A stretch of DNA of 64,000 nt, taken from NCBI RefSeq assembly GCF_024626525.1, contig NZ_JANJGU010000002.1, positions 124,001-188,000 on the forward strand, written 5' to 3'. The position numbers were made by a program, and so were the translations under genes. This DNA comes from Lederbergia panacisoli (GTDB taxonomy: Bacteria > Bacillota > Bacilli > Bacillales > Bacillaceae_C). The notes beneath the pieces were generated by a model. That model was not told the DNA's origin and did no database searches. It saw nothing but the letters and a program-made list of their open reading frames with translations. Positions 9,290 through 18,587 of the stretch are shown here, in pieces (within the stretch, counting starts at the first letter, position 1; each line of letters begins with the position of its first letter).

Positions 9290-10705
9290 TTAGAGGATAA
9301 ACTGACTTAGGTCCTTATCTTTGGAAATGACAGCCAGCTTTTCATCTACATAATGTTTCGTAATTTTAATTGTTCCCATTGCAACATCAGGTGCCTCAAA
9401 AGATAAATCTTCAAGAAGTTTCTCCATAATGGTATGGAGGCGCCTAGCACCGATATTATCTGTTTCTTGATTAACATTAAATGCAATCTCAGCCAGCCTG
9501 TAAATAGCATCGTCAGAAAATTCGATTTGTATACCTTCTGTTTCCAGTAATGCAATATATTGTTTAATTAATGCATTATCGGGCTCTGTAAGAATACTCA
9601 CAAAATCTTCGACAGAGAGCTTTCCGAGTTCTACACGAATTGGAAAACGGCCTTGCAGCTCGGGGATTAAATCAGATGGCTTGGAAATGTGGAAGGCTCC
9701 CGCTCCAATAAACAAAATGTAATCTGTTTTAACCGGCCCATATTTCGTCACAACGGTTGAACCTTCTACAATGGGTAAAATGTCACGTTGGACCCCTTCT
9801 CGTGAAACATCGGCATTAGAAGCAGAGTTTCCTTTGCTTGCAATTTTATCAATTTCATCAATAAAAATAATCCCTGTTTGTTCAGCTTTACTGATGGCAG
9901 TTTGAGAAACTTCATCCATATCAATTAATTTTTGTGCTTCATCATTTGTTAAAACAATGCGTGCATCTTTAACCGGCAATGTTCTTTTTTTCTTTTTCTT
10001 CGGCATGAGATTGCTTAGTGCATCTTGCATATTCATACCCATTTGTTCCATACCGGAGCCTTGCAGCATATCAAACATAGATGGCTGTTGTTCTTCCACT
10101 TCCACTTGCACCATCTCGTTTTCCAGTTCACCGTTTGCTAATTTTTGAGCGATGATCTTTCTTTTTTCACGGATGCTCATTTCCTCTTGTTTTTCCATAG
10201 CATCCTCTGGTTCTTGCTGCCCGCCCCCGAATATCATTTCAAACGGGTTTTTAAATCCTTCTGCTTTTTTCCTAGCAGGCACGAGCAATTCCACTAACCG
10301 ATGATTTGCTTGCTTCTCTGCTTGATCTTTTACCTCTTCTACTTTTTCCTCTTTAACGATTCTAATCGAGGTCTCCATTAAATCGCGAACCATCGATTCA
10401 ACATCACGGCCGACATAACCTACTTCAGTAAACTTAGTTGCTTCTACTTTAATAAAAGGTGCACCCACAAGCCTTGCCATACGTCGGGCAATTTCTGTTT
10501 TACCCACGCCTGTAGGACCGATCATCAAAATATTTTTCGGAATGATTTCGTCTCTCATTTCAGGACTTAATAATCCTCTTCGATATCGGTTTCTAAGTGC
10601 AACCGCAACAGCCCTTTTCGCATCTTTCTGACCAATGATGTATTGGTCTAGCTTTTCAACGATTTCTCTAGGGGTCATGTTAAACCCTTTTTTTTCAGCT
10701 GCCAA
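9290..10705 (-). CDS. hslU: HslU (ClpY/CodX), unfoldase subunit of the HslUV protease
   Basis: This AAA+ hexamer unfolds substrates and feeds them to HslV. Walker A (GPTGVGKT) is at residues 63-70, Walker B in [10 protein letters not shown], and an I-domain rich in Glu/Lys/Gln separates them. The C-terminus ends SQFIL, the short tail that inserts into HslV in known complexes. I chose a TTG start at 10705: AAAGGAGGG lies 6-8 bases upstream and the resulting 471 residues match the family. The open frame runs on to an ATG at 10801, but that extension overlaps hslV and has no homologous look. Confidence 0.96.
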   Translation of the reverse strand: MAAEKKGFNMTPREIVEKLDQYIIGQKDAKRAVAVALRNRYRRGLLSPEMRDEIIPKNILMIGPTGVGKTEIARRMARLVGAPFIKVEATKFTEVGYVGRDVESMVRDLMETSIRIVKEEKVEEVKDQAEKQANHRLVELLVPARKKAEGFKNPFEMIFGGGQQEPEDAMEKQEEMSIREKRKIIAQKLANGELENEMVQVEVEEQQPSMFDMLQGSGMEQMGMNMQDALSNLMPKKKKKRTLPVKDARIVLTNDEAQKLIDMDEVSQTAISKAEQTGIIFIDEIDKIASKGNSASNADVSREGVQRDILPIVEGSTVVTKYGPVKTDYILFIGAGAFHISKPSDLIPELQGRFPIRVELGKLSVEDFVSILTEPDNALIKQYIALLETEGIQIEFSDDAIYRLAEIAFNVNQETDNIGARRLHTIMEKLLEDLSFEAPDVAMGTIKITKHYVDEKLAVISKDKDLSQFIL

Positions 10706-10745
10706 GCCGTACCCTCCTTTAAAAGCGATGTAATAAGTTTTTGTA

Positions 10746-11288
10746 TTACAGTTCTTCCACAATAATATTTCTATTCGTATACACACAAATATCTGCTGCA
10801 ATTTCTAAAGCGGCTTGCGCCATTTCTTTTGCCGTCAAGTGATCGGCTCCATAATTTTTCAAGGCTCTGCCCGCCGCTAATGCATAGTGACCACCTGAAC
10901 CTATGGCAAGAATTCCATCATCAGGTTCAATAACTTCTCCTGTTCCAGATACGAGTAAAAGATTCTCATTATCCATTACAATGAGCATGGCTTCGAGTTT
11001 TCGCAATACTTTATCACTTCTCCACTCTTTTGCCAGCTCAACAGCAGCACGTTGTAAGTTCCCATTATATTCTTGCAGCTTACTCTCAAATTTTTCAAAT
11101 AAAGTGAAGGCATCCGCCACAGAACCAGCAAAACCAGCTAAGACTTTCCCATTAAAAAGCTTACGGACCTTTCTTGCTGTATGTTTCATCACTACTGCAT
11201 TGCCAAATGTTACTTGACCGTCTCCAGCCATTGCGCATTTTCCATTATGCTGGACAGCAAATATGGTTGTGGCATGAAATTGGTTCAT
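10746..11288 (-). CDS. hslV: HslV (ClpQ/CodW), proteasome-like peptidase
   Basis: This 180-residue beta-type proteasome subunit is the proteolytic chamber of HslUV. The [20 protein letters not shown] segment and the [14 protein letters not shown] motif are conserved. The N-terminus is MNQFHATT. By alignment the catalytic residue would be Thr7, released by removal of six residues. In B. subtilis CodW a Ser at position 2 has been reported as the nucleophile; here position 2 is Asn, so that mechanism is not available. It is 25 bases after xerC. Confidence 0.96.
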   Translation of the reverse strand: MNQFHATTIFAVQHNGKCAMAGDGQVTFGNAVVMKHTARKVRKLFNGKVLAGFAGSVADAFTLFEKFESKLQEYNGNLQRAAVELAKEWRSDKVLRKLEAMLIVMDNENLLLVSGTGEVIEPDDGILAIGSGGHYALAAGRALKNYGADHLTAKEMAQAALEIAADICVYTNRNIIVEEL

Positions 11289-11312
11289 TTCCTTTTCCTC
11301 CCTTAACTTTGC

Positions 11313-12218
11313 TTATGCTCTAGGATGATGATTCATATACGTCTTTCGCAAATGCTCTTTCGTTACATGTGTATACACTTGAGTGGACGATAAATGGGCA
11401 TGACCTAATAGTTCTTGGACGGTTCTCATATCCGCCCCATTGTTAAGCAAGTGAGTTGCAAAGGAATGGCGAATCATATGCGGGTGAATCTTTCCAGTTA
11501 AGGAAGCAGATTCTATCACCTTTTTCAAGATATGTCGGATTCCTCTTGCAGTAAGCGGTCCACCCCGTGAATTGACGAATAAATACTGATGATCTTCTAG
11601 GCCACGTATTAATTCATTTCTTGCCCCATCGTGTATGTATGTTTGTAATGCGTCAAATGCGAAACTCCCGAAAGGAACATATCGTTCTTTTCGGCCCTTT
11701 CCTTTTACAAGGATGGTCGAAAAATCAAAATCAAGGTCTTTAAGTTGAATATTTGCACATTCACTAACCCTTATACCTGTAGCATACAGCAATTCAAGCA
11801 ATGCAAGATTTCTTTTGCCTAAGGGTGTTGATTCCATGCACGCTTCGAAAAGTATATTGATTTCTTCTTCATAGAAAAAACTTGGAATCTTTATCCCAGC
11901 TTTAGGTTGAATAATTAAAGAAAAAGGATTTTCCTTTACCAATTCTTCTCTCAAAAGAAACTTATATAAGCTTCTAAGACTAGAAATTTTTCTAGATGCA
12001 CTTGCCCGTGCTAATTTTTGATTATAAAGTTCTGTTACATAAAGTCGGGCATCAAAATACTCAACATCAGAAAACGACCTTATACCTTGTGCATTCATGA
12101 ACAAAGTAAATTGCTCAATGTCCTTTTTATAAAAGTCGATTGTGTACTCAGAATAATTGCGTTCAATTTGCAAGTATTCAATAAACAAGTAAACTGATTC
12201 ATCTGAAAACTTAATCAT
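11313..12218 (-). CDS. xerC: XerC/CodV, tyrosine recombinase
   Basis: This 301-residue recombinase works with XerD at dif to resolve chromosome dimers. The catalytic set is complete: Arg150 (GIRVSE), Lys174 in the KGKGRKER hairpin, His247 and Arg250 (HMIRHSFATH), His273 and Tyr282 (QVYTHV). I chose the ATG at 12218 with GAGAGGTGA 7 bases upstream; the frame extends five codons further without a ribosome site. Normally trmFO lies just upstream; here there is only a 248-base gap with a promoter and the topA terminator. Confidence 0.95.
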   Translation of the reverse strand: MIKFSDESVYLFIEYLQIERNYSEYTIDFYKKDIEQFTLFMNAQGIRSFSDVEYFDARLYVTELYNQKLARASASRKISSLRSLYKFLLREELVKENPFSLIIQPKAGIKIPSFFYEEEINILFEACMESTPLGKRNLALLELLYATGIRVSECANIQLKDLDFDFSTILVKGKGRKERYVPFGSFAFDALQTYIHDGARNELIRGLEDHQYLFVNSRGGPLTARGIRHILKKVIESASLTGKIHPHMIRHSFATHLLNNGADMRTVQELLGHAHLSSTQVYTHVTKEHLRKTYMNHHPRA

Positions 12219-12243
12219 CGCTTCACCTCTCAAAGGCTACTAA

Positions 12244-12272
12244 ATATTAACACAATTTAACCCTCTATGCAA
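12244..12272 (-). promoter_or_regulatory. Putative SigA promoter (extended -10) for xerC-hslV-hslU-codY
   Basis: The minus strand has TTGCAT (3 of 6) at 12267-12272, a 17-base spacer and TAATAT at 12244-12249. The -10 is preceded by TG to give an extended element (TGTTAATAT). It sits 26 bases ahead of the xerC start and downstream of the topA terminator, where the operon needs a promoter. Confidence 0.6.
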
Positions 12273-12420
12273 TGAATGTTACACATTTTTCACAAAGTTT
12301 CGAATTGTTCTCAAAAAATACCATATTTAAAGAATCTCTTTAAACCGAATTTTCAAGCTAAACACATCCTTATTGCATTTTACACCATTCGCCACATAAA
12401 GAAAATTTTTTAGAACAAAA

Positions 12421-12458
12421 TACAAAAAGCCATTCCCTAATATCAGGAGATAGCTTTT
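12421..12458 (-). terminator. Intrinsic terminator after topA
   Basis: A stem-loop built from AAAGC..TCTCCT pairing with AGGGA..GGCTTT, with a small internal bulge, is followed by T residues. It starts about 9 bases after the topA stop. It separates topA from xerC. The rest of 12273-12420 is AT-rich and shows no gene. Confidence 0.75.
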
Positions 12459-12466
12459 ACGTTTAA

Positions 12467-14542
12467 CTATTGGACGGGTTTCTCTTTATAGTCACATTCC
12501 ATACATTGGACTTGAATCCCTTTTTTTAGTTTCTTCTCAACTAAAGCACCGCTGCACTTAGGACATGGTCGCTCAAGCGGTTTATCCCATGACACAAAAT
12601 CACAAGATGGGTAGCGGTCGCATCCGTAAAAAATCCTTTTCTTTTTGCTTTTTCTCTCAATGATATTTCCTTCTTTACACTTAGGACATTTTACACCAAT
12701 TTGCTTTACAATTGGCTTCGTGTTGCGGCAATCCGGGAAGTTGCTACAGGCCATAAATTTGCCGAAACGTCCCATTTTTATAACCATTGGATTTCCGCAA
12801 TTTTCACAATCCTCGCCTGCATACTCATCTTTTATTTCCACTTCTTGCATTTCTATTTCAGCTTTTTTTAAATTTATCTCAAAGCCTTTATAAAATTCAT
12901 CAATGATTGAAACCCACTGAATGTTACCATCTTCAACTTCATCTAACTCATTTTCCATTTTAGCAGTAAACTCTACATCAATTACTTCAGGGAAAAACTC
13001 CATAATTAAATCAAGAACAATCTCTCCTAGCTCAGTAGGAATAAATCGTTTATTATCCAGCGCGACATAACCACGTTTTTGAATTGTATCAAGTGTAGGA
13101 GCATATGTTGAAGGTCTTCCAATTCCTAATTCCTCCAAAGTTTTAACTAATCTAGCTTCTGTATATCGCGGAGGCGGCTGGGTAAAATGTTGTTTCGGAT
13201 CTAATTTTTCTGCTTTAACTATATCTCCGACAGCTAAATCCGGAAGCATGTTTTCTTTCTCTTCTTGTTGATCATCAGATCCTTCAACATACACTTTCAT
13301 AAAGCCTTGAAACTTAATTTTTGAGCCATTAGCACGGAAGTAAACTTCCCCATTTTTTAATGTAACAGCCATTGTATCCATGACTGCCGGAGCCATTTGG
13401 CTAGCAACAAAGCGATCCCATATTAATTTATATAGGCGATGCTGATCCCTGCTTAAGTATGCTTTTACGGAATTAGGGTCCCTTAAAGTACTTGTAGGCC
13501 TAATCGCTTCGTGGGCATCCTGGGCATTCGTTTGTTTTTTATCTTTTTGATTTTCATATTTTAGAAAGCTCTTCCCATATTGAGCTTCTATATATTCGGC
13601 TGTTTCCTTCTGAGCGATTTCGGAAACTCTCGTAGAATCGGTCCTCATATATGTGATTAAACCGACCGTACCTTCTTTCCCAATCGCTATTCCTTCATAT
13701 AATTGCTGCGCTAGCATCATCGTCTTTTTAGCACGAAAATTTAATTTTCTTGCTGCTTCTTGCTGTAAGGATGAAGTCGTAAAAGGTAAAGCTGGATTCC
13801 TCCTGCGCTCCTTTTTTTCAACAGATTCTATTACATACATGTCTCCATTTAACGTATTCATTATGGCGTCGACGTCATCTTTAGTATTAAGCTTAGTCTT
13901 TTTATTGTTTAATCCGTAAAAAGCTGCTTGAAAACTTTCTTTATCTTTTTTAAAATTTCCTACTATTGACCAATATTCTTCAGGAATAAATTTTTTAATT
14001 TCATTTTCCCTATCTATTATTAATCGGACGGCTACTGACTGTACCCTCCCAGCACTGAGTCCCTTTTTTACTTTTTTCCAAAGTAGAGGGCTTATATTAT
14101 ATCCTACTAGCCTATCCAAAATCCTTCTCGCCTGTTGAGCATCGACTAGGTCCATATTAATTGGGCGAGGATGTTTAAATGACTCCTTGATCGCATCTTT
14201 TGTAATTTCATTAAATACGACACGGCAATCAGATGATATGTCCACATCCAAGCTATGCGCTAAATGCCAGGCAATTGCCTCACCTTCTCTGTCAGGGTCA
14301 GCCGCTAGAAATACTTTTTTTGCTTTTTTAGCCGCGGTTTTCAAATCTTTCAGAACTGGACCTTTTCCTCTAATAGTTATATATTTTGGTTCGTAATTAT
14401 CCTCTACATTAACACCCATTTGGCTTCTTGGAAGATCTCTTATATGCCCCATGGACGCTTTTACTTTATATTTTTTTCCAAGATAACGCTCTATCGTTTT
14501 CGCCTTTGCCGGCGATTCCACAATTACTAAGTAATCCGACAT
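12467..14542 (-). CDS. topA: TopA, DNA topoisomerase I
   Basis: This type IA topoisomerase relaxes negative supercoils. The 691-residue protein has an N-terminal TOPRIM domain ([18 protein letters not shown], then [14 protein letters not shown]). The active-site tyrosine lies in [12 protein letters not shown] near residue 300. Three C-terminal four-cysteine zinc motifs are present (beginning CENCGNP, CPKCKEG and CPKCSGA). The length equals B. subtilis TopA (691). The start has GGGAGG 7 bases upstream, and a good promoter lies just ahead. Confidence 0.98.
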   Translation of the reverse strand: MSDYLVIVESPAKAKTIERYLGKKYKVKASMGHIRDLPRSQMGVNVEDNYEPKYITIRGKGPVLKDLKTAAKKAKKVFLAADPDREGEAIAWHLAHSLDVDISSDCRVVFNEITKDAIKESFKHPRPINMDLVDAQQARRILDRLVGYNISPLLWKKVKKGLSAGRVQSVAVRLIIDRENEIKKFIPEEYWSIVGNFKKDKESFQAAFYGLNNKKTKLNTKDDVDAIMNTLNGDMYVIESVEKKERRRNPALPFTTSSLQQEAARKLNFRAKKTMMLAQQLYEGIAIGKEGTVGLITYMRTDSTRVSEIAQKETAEYIEAQYGKSFLKYENQKDKKQTNAQDAHEAIRPTSTLRDPNSVKAYLSRDQHRLYKLIWDRFVASQMAPAVMDTMAVTLKNGEVYFRANGSKIKFQGFMKVYVEGSDDQQEEKENMLPDLAVGDIVKAEKLDPKQHFTQPPPRYTEARLVKTLEELGIGRPSTYAPTLDTIQKRGYVALDNKRFIPTELGEIVLDLIMEFFPEVIDVEFTAKMENELDEVEDGNIQWVSIIDEFYKGFEINLKKAEIEMQEVEIKDEYAGEDCENCGNPMVIKMGRFGKFMACSNFPDCRNTKPIVKQIGVKCPKCKEGNIIERKSKKKRIFYGCDRYPSCDFVSWDKPLERPCPKCSGALVEKKLKKGIQVQCMECDYKEKPVQ

Positions 14543-14570
14543 GCATAAACCTCCCTATAAATCAGAGTAA

Positions 14571-14599
14571 ATACTATATGGGAAAGATCAATTTGTCAA
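14571..14599 (-). promoter_or_regulatory. Putative SigA promoter of topA
   Basis: A perfect -35 TTGACA is at 14594-14599 on the minus strand. A 17-base spacer follows, then -10 TAGTAT (4 of 6) at 14571-14576, 29 bases before the topA ATG. A family-1 repeat begins only 3 bases beyond the -35, so anything that once lay further upstream has been displaced. Confidence 0.7.
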
Positions 14600-14602
14600 A
14601 TC

Positions 14603-14838
14603 GAAAAGCGTAAGCGCCTTGCCCATCGACGTACAGGCCCATAGGATGTGGGTCCGTCGACGAAGACATAAGGACGTGGCAGCTTTTAGTCGACGTTCCT
14701 TTATTGGCCTTCGACTAAGCTAAACGAAACACAGCGAGGGACGAGCAAGTGAAATTGGCATTTCAAATTTCACCTGATGTTGACTTACTCAAAAGAGAAG
14801 GTCAAGAAGTTTGCTAGTCGATAGTCGCTCAAGCTGAC
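14603..14838 (+). repeat. Interspersed repeat family 1, copy A
   Basis: This non-coding element of about 236 bp begins GAAAAGCGTAAGCGCC. It contains CATCGACGTACAGGCCC and GACGAAGACATAAGGACGTGG, and ends TTTGCTAGTCGATA..CGCTCAAGCTGACA. The same blocks, in the same order, occur inverted at 20479-20716 and shortened at 22758-22912. It carries no open frame of note. It fills most of the 395-base gap between topA and dprA; the remaining 14839-14937 is AT-rich without a recognised signal. Confidence 0.85.
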
Positions 14839-14937
14839 AAATGATCTTTGTAATTTGTCAATAAAATGTTTATGAAAAATCTATCCTACAATATAAGTAA
14901 TTGCAAGCTTTTTATTTTTTAAACTACAATTATATGT

Positions 14938-15816
14938 TTAATCTAAATATAATTCCTCCAAAATATCCTTTCCTGAAACAATTAGCTTAGCGCCTTGCTG
15001 AATGAGATGATTCGTTCCCTCAGATAGTGAATCGTCGATTGGACCCGGCAAGGCAAAAACTTCTCTGCCTGCTTCAAGTGCCATATCAGCTGTAATTAAC
15101 GAACCGCTTTTCTTTTTTGCCTGGACGACAACAGTTCCTTTTGAAAGCCCACTTATAATACGATTTCTCATCGGAAAATGCCATCTTTCAGGTTTGATTA
15201 TAGGGGGATACTCAGATAATAGTAAATGATTTTTTGCTATTTTTGATGCAAGCGCTTTATTTTCAGAAGGATATAAATGAAAGAATCCTCCCCCAAGAAC
15301 AGCAATCGTTTTACCTCCATATTCAAGCGTTTTTTCATGGGCGTACGTATCCGTACCTTTTGCAAGACCACTTATTATGACAATGTTATTCTTAATTAAT
15401 TCTGGTAAAATAAAATCCAATGCTGTATGTGCATAATGATTAGCGGCTCTCGCCCCAACAACTGCAATGGCATGCTTTGATAATAATGATTTGTCTCCGA
15501 TTAAAAATAATACAAGTGGCGGGTCATGAATCTCCTTTAAAGATTTAGGATATTCGGGATCATTTAAAGTAATATAGGTTATGTTTTTTGAGTCATATAG
15601 TTTAATAAGTTTATGCACATCGATGGAAAGGAATTCATTTTTGAACTTTTCCATTTTGTTAGAATTCATTTTAAAAATTTGTTGTAGTTTATGTGTGGGC
15701 ATGTTGTAAAGATGGCTTAATTGAGGATCATGTTTAAGAAGGTTTCTTATCGACGCATTCGTTACATACTTGGAGTGAACGAGGTGAAATAGTTTTTCAT
15801 TAAAGATATTAACCAA
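14938..15816 (-). CDS. dprA: DprA/Smf, DNA-processing protein
   Basis: This Rossmann-fold protein binds incoming single-stranded DNA and loads RecA during natural transformation. Motifs visible are GARAANHYAH, VIISGLAKGTDTYAHE, TIAVLGGG, LLSEYPP and MRNRIISGLSKGTVVVQA. There is a helical N-terminal region (about residues 1-75) and no extra C-terminal winged domain. The 292 residues match Bacillus Smf (about 297). It is separated from sucD by a terminator, so it has its own transcript or depends on read-through. Confidence 0.95.
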   Translation of the reverse strand: MVNIFNEKLFHLVHSKYVTNASIRNLLKHDPQLSHLYNMPTHKLQQIFKMNSNKMEKFKNEFLSIDVHKLIKLYDSKNITYITLNDPEYPKSLKEIHDPPLVLFLIGDKSLLSKHAIAVVGARAANHYAHTALDFILPELIKNNIVIISGLAKGTDTYAHEKTLEYGGKTIAVLGGGFFHLYPSENKALASKIAKNHLLLSEYPPIIKPERWHFPMRNRIISGLSKGTVVVQAKKKSGSLITADMALEAGREVFALPGPIDDSLSEGTNHLIQQGAKLIVSGKDILEELYLD

Positions 15817-15834
15817 ACCCCTTTATTTTTTTGT

Positions 15835-15866
15835 AAAATAGCCCCTCTTTTAGGAGAGGCTATTTT
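15835..15866 (-). terminator. Intrinsic terminator after sucD
   Basis: The stem AAATAGCC.CTC / GAG.GGCTATTT has a CTAAAA-type loop and is followed on the minus strand by T-rich sequence. It lies 14 bases after the sucD stop and closes the sucCD operon ahead of dprA. Confidence 0.85.
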
Positions 15867-15879
15867 TGTGGATAATATT

Positions 15880-16782
15880 TTAGTGTGTTTTACATTTTTC
15901 GTAAAGGCCTTTTTCTTTAATCACTTTAATTAGCGTTTCTCCAATCACAGATGGTGTATCTGCAACTTGAATACCACACTCATTCATAACACGAATTTTT
16001 TCATCCGCTGTCCCTTTACCACCAGAAATGATGGCTCCAGCATGTCCCATGCGTTTTCCTGGAGGAGCTGTGCGTCCACCGATAAACCCAACAACCGGCT
16101 TCGTCATATTAGCTTTTACCCATCTTGCAGCCTCTTCTTCAGCCGTACCGCCAATTTCACCAATCATGATAACAGCTTCTGTTTCAGGATCGTCGTTAAA
16201 TGCTTTCAACGTATCGATAAAGTTTGTGCCGTTGACTGGGTCTCCGCCTATTCCAACCGCAGTAGATTGGCCGACTCCAGCTTGAGTTAGTTGGTGAACA
16301 GCTTCATACGTTAATGTTCCGGAACGGGACACAACTCCAACATGGCCTTTCGTATGAATATATCCTGGCATAATGCCAATTTTACATTCATCGGGAGTAA
16401 TAACTCCAGGGCAATTAGGACCAACTAGACGCGTTTTCTTGCCTTCCATATAACGTTTTACATTTACCATATCAAGAACAGGGATATGCTCTGTAATACA
16501 AATAACAAGATCTAGTTCAGCATCTACAGCTTCTAAAATCGCATCTGCTGCAAAAGGCGCAGGAACATAAATGACAGAAGCATTTGCTCCAGTAGCTTTA
16601 ACTGCTTCCTCTACTGTATTAAATACAGGAACTCCTTCTACTTCAGTTCCACCTTTGCCTGGTGTTACGCCGCCAACGATTTTTGTGCCGTATTCAAGCA
16701 TTTGCTTCGTATGGAAAAGAGCGGTAGATCCTGTAATTCCTTGCACGATTACTTTCGTATCTTTATTGACAAAAACACTCAT
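15880..16782 (-). CDS. sucD: SucD, succinyl-CoA synthetase alpha subunit
   Basis: The alpha chain binds CoA and carries the phosphohistidine intermediate of the TCA-cycle step from succinyl-CoA to succinate. The CoA-binding Rossmann segment ([18 protein letters not shown]) is at residues 11-28. The active-site His is in the KRMGHAGAI segment near residue 247. The 300 residues match the family. It is the second gene of sucCD, 38 bases after sucC. Confidence 0.98.
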   Translation of the reverse strand: MSVFVNKDTKVIVQGITGSTALFHTKQMLEYGTKIVGGVTPGKGGTEVEGVPVFNTVEEAVKATGANASVIYVPAPFAADAILEAVDAELDLVICITEHIPVLDMVNVKRYMEGKKTRLVGPNCPGVITPDECKIGIMPGYIHTKGHVGVVSRSGTLTYEAVHQLTQAGVGQSTAVGIGGDPVNGTNFIDTLKAFNDDPETEAVIMIGEIGGTAEEEAARWVKANMTKPVVGFIGGRTAPPGKRMGHAGAIISGGKGTADEKIRVMNECGIQVADTPSVIGETLIKVIKEKGLYEKCKTH

Positions 16783-16820
16783 TATTTTCCCTACCTTTCT
16801 GTTTCTTTCGTGGAGACGTT

Positions 16821-17981
16821 TTATCCTACTAATTTAACAATTTTTTGAGCACCGTCTGCCATTGATTCTGCAGCAATGATGTTTATATCAGATTCATTTA
16901 ATATTTTCTTGCCTAAATCGACATTTGTACCTTCTAATCTTACAACAAGTGGCACCTCAAGACCGACTTGTTTAGCAGCTTCAACAACACCAGTTGCAAT
17001 AACGTCGCATTTCATTATTCCACCGAAAATATTGACGAAAATTCCTTTTACATTCTGATCAGAAAGGATTATTTTAAAAGCTTCCGTTACCTTCTCTGCT
17101 GTTGCACCGCCCCCAACATCAAGGAAGTTTGCCGGATCTCCGCCATAATATTTAATGATGTCCATAGTAGCCATTGCAAGACCCGCACCATTAACCATAC
17201 AGCCGATATTTCCATCAAGTGAAATATAACTTAGGTCATATTTAGACGCCTCGATTTCTTTTTCATCTTCTTCATCGAGGTCGCGATATTCAACAATATC
17301 CTTATGTTTAAATAAAGCATTTGCATCAAAATTTAATTTAGCGTCAAGAGCCATAACATTTCCATCACCTGTAACAACTAAAGGATTGATTTCTGCAATT
17401 GAGCAATCATTATCTACAAATGCGCGGTATAGACTAAGCATAAATTTCGCAGCCTTACCGACAAGTTCTTTTGGAATGTTAATATTAAAAGCGATTCTGC
17501 GTGCTTGGAACCCTGTTAACCCGACAACCGGATCTACTACTTCATAAAAGATTTTTTCGGGTGTTTTTTCTGCTACTTCTTCAATTTCAGTACCGCCTTC
17601 TTCAGAAGCCATTAATACAACGCGATCAGTTGCACGGTCAACAACTAGACCTACATAATATTCTTTTTTAATATCGCAGCCTTCTTCAATCAAAAGGCGC
17701 TTAACTTCTTTACCGGCCGGTCCCGTTTGATGGGTCACAAGTGTTTTCCCTAAAATTTCATCGGCATATGTACGCACTTCTTCCAAGTTTTTAGCTACTT
17801 TTACACCACCAGCTTTACCGCGTCCACCTGCATGTATTTGAGCTTTTACAACGCATACATCTGAACCAAGTTCTTTCGCCGCTTCAACTGCCTCTTCAAC
17901 GGTGAAAGCTACTTTTCCATTAGGTACAGTAACCCCATATTTTCTGAGGATTTCTTTACCTTGATATTCGTGGATATTCAT
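16821..17981 (-). CDS. sucC: SucC, succinyl-CoA synthetase beta subunit
   Basis: The beta chain (386 residues) has an N-terminal ATP-grasp domain ([33 protein letters not shown]) and a C-terminal ligase domain ([18 protein letters not shown]). It supplies nucleotide-dependent phosphorylation of the SucD histidine. TTGGAGGATG gives a good ribosome site. A candidate promoter lies just upstream. Confidence 0.98.
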   Translation of the reverse strand: MNIHEYQGKEILRKYGVTVPNGKVAFTVEEAVEAAKELGSDVCVVKAQIHAGGRGKAGGVKVAKNLEEVRTYADEILGKTLVTHQTGPAGKEVKRLLIEEGCDIKKEYYVGLVVDRATDRVVLMASEEGGTEIEEVAEKTPEKIFYEVVDPVVGLTGFQARRIAFNINIPKELVGKAAKFMLSLYRAFVDNDCSIAEINPLVVTGDGNVMALDAKLNFDANALFKHKDIVEYRDLDEEDEKEIEASKYDLSYISLDGNIGCMVNGAGLAMATMDIIKYYGGDPANFLDVGGGATAEKVTEAFKIILSDQNVKGIFVNIFGGIMKCDVIATGVVEAAKQVGLEVPLVVRLEGTNVDLGKKILNESDINIIAAESMADGAQKIVKLVG

Positions 17982-18025
17982 TTTTCATCCTCCAATCACT
18001 CTGTCAAAAATAGATTGCCTTATAT

Positions 18026-18055
18026 ATTGTATTAAAACGCTTATCGGTTGTCCAA
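18026..18055 (-). promoter_or_regulatory. Candidate SigA promoter of sucCD
   Basis: TTGGAC is at 18050-18055, followed by an 18-base spacer and TACAAT at 18026-18031 on the minus strand. The -35 ends three bases from the ylqH stop. The spacer contains GATAAGCGTTTTAA, which has only partial likeness to a CcpA cre site. Confidence 0.4.
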
Positions 18056-18057
18056 TA

Positions 18058-18351
18058 TTATTGCCGTTCTTTTCCTTTGCTTTTATCTAATTTATATATA
18101 AAGGCAAATATTTCTGCAACAGCATTATATAAATCTTCCGGAATTGTTTCGTTAATATTTAATTGACCCAATAACTCTACAAGTGTGGAATCCTGTTGAA
18201 CGGGTATATTATGTTCTTTCCCCTTCGCCATAATATTATCCGCTATCATCCCTTTTCCCTTTGCAATAACACTAGGCGCCTCATGCAAATCACTCTGATA
18301 GTGGAGTGCCACTGCCTCTTTAATTGAACTATCCCTTCTATTATTTTTCAT
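18058..18351 (-). CDS. ylqH: YlqH, stand-alone FlhB C-terminal-like protein
   Basis: This 97-residue protein matches the cytoplasmic C-terminal domain of FlhB/YscU (EAVALHY..APSVIAKGKG, then EEHN-like KEHNIPVQQDSTLVELL, then IPEDLYNAVAEIFAFIYKLDK). It has no membrane part. It begins just where FlhB is normally cut: the NPTH self-cleavage motif is missing and the protein starts a few residues after its equivalent position. Its function in Bacillus is unknown. It overlaps the upstream ylqG segment by 4 bases. Confidence 0.85.
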   Translation of the reverse strand: MKNNRRDSSIKEAVALHYQSDLHEAPSVIAKGKGMIADNIMAKGKEHNIPVQQDSTLVELLGQLNINETIPEDLYNAVAEIFAFIYKLDKSKGKERQ

Positions 18352-18584
18352 ATCCTAATATCCACTCCAGTATAGGATTGATTAGAATGATAATAATGTT
18401 TATTTGCATCTTGTTTCTTGGAGTCCTCCGGTAATTTAAATTGTAGAGATGATAAATGATAGCCCATTTCTTTTAATCCAGACGCAACGGTAGGCAGCAG
18501 ATCTACAGAAAGTTTTTGTAATTCATCACTTGAATTTAAAATCGTTACAGTAACGATTCGGTTTTGTACTTGCATATCAACCAT
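18348..18584 (-). CDS. ylqG: C-terminal part of ylqG, after an in-frame stop
   Basis: This 78-codon frame (MVDMQVQNRIVTVTIL...) lies in exactly the same reading frame as the 349-codon ylqG segment. The two are separated by TAG (18588-18590) and one ACC codon (18585-18587). Its content continues a FliK-like C-terminal domain (strand-helix: VTVTILNSSDELQKLS, then LLPTVASGLKEMGYHL). The ATG at 18584 has no good ribosome site, so separate expression would need re-initiation or stop read-through. It overlaps ylqH by 4 bases. Confidence 0.7.
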   Translation of the reverse strand: MVDMQVQNRIVTVTILNSSDELQKLSVDLLPTVASGLKEMGYHLSSLQFKLPEDSKKQDANKHYYHSNQSYTGVDIRI

Positions 18585-18587
18585 GGT

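Noticed and set aside
10706-10801. 32-codon N-terminal extension of hslU
   Set aside because: It overlaps the end of hslV, and a TTG with a strong ribosome site at 10705 gives the normal family length.
12345-12362. CodY-box-like AATTTTC upstream of xerC
   Set aside because: Only one half matches the CodY palindrome; the other half is absent.
12273-12420. Possible remnant of trmFO
   Set aside because: Translated in both directions it gives no recognisable FAD-binding or other TrmFO segment; the region is AT-rich and stop-dense.
18030-18049. Possible CcpA cre site in the sucC promoter (GATAAGCGTTTTAA)
   Set aside because: Several key positions differ from the cre consensus; not strong enough to call.
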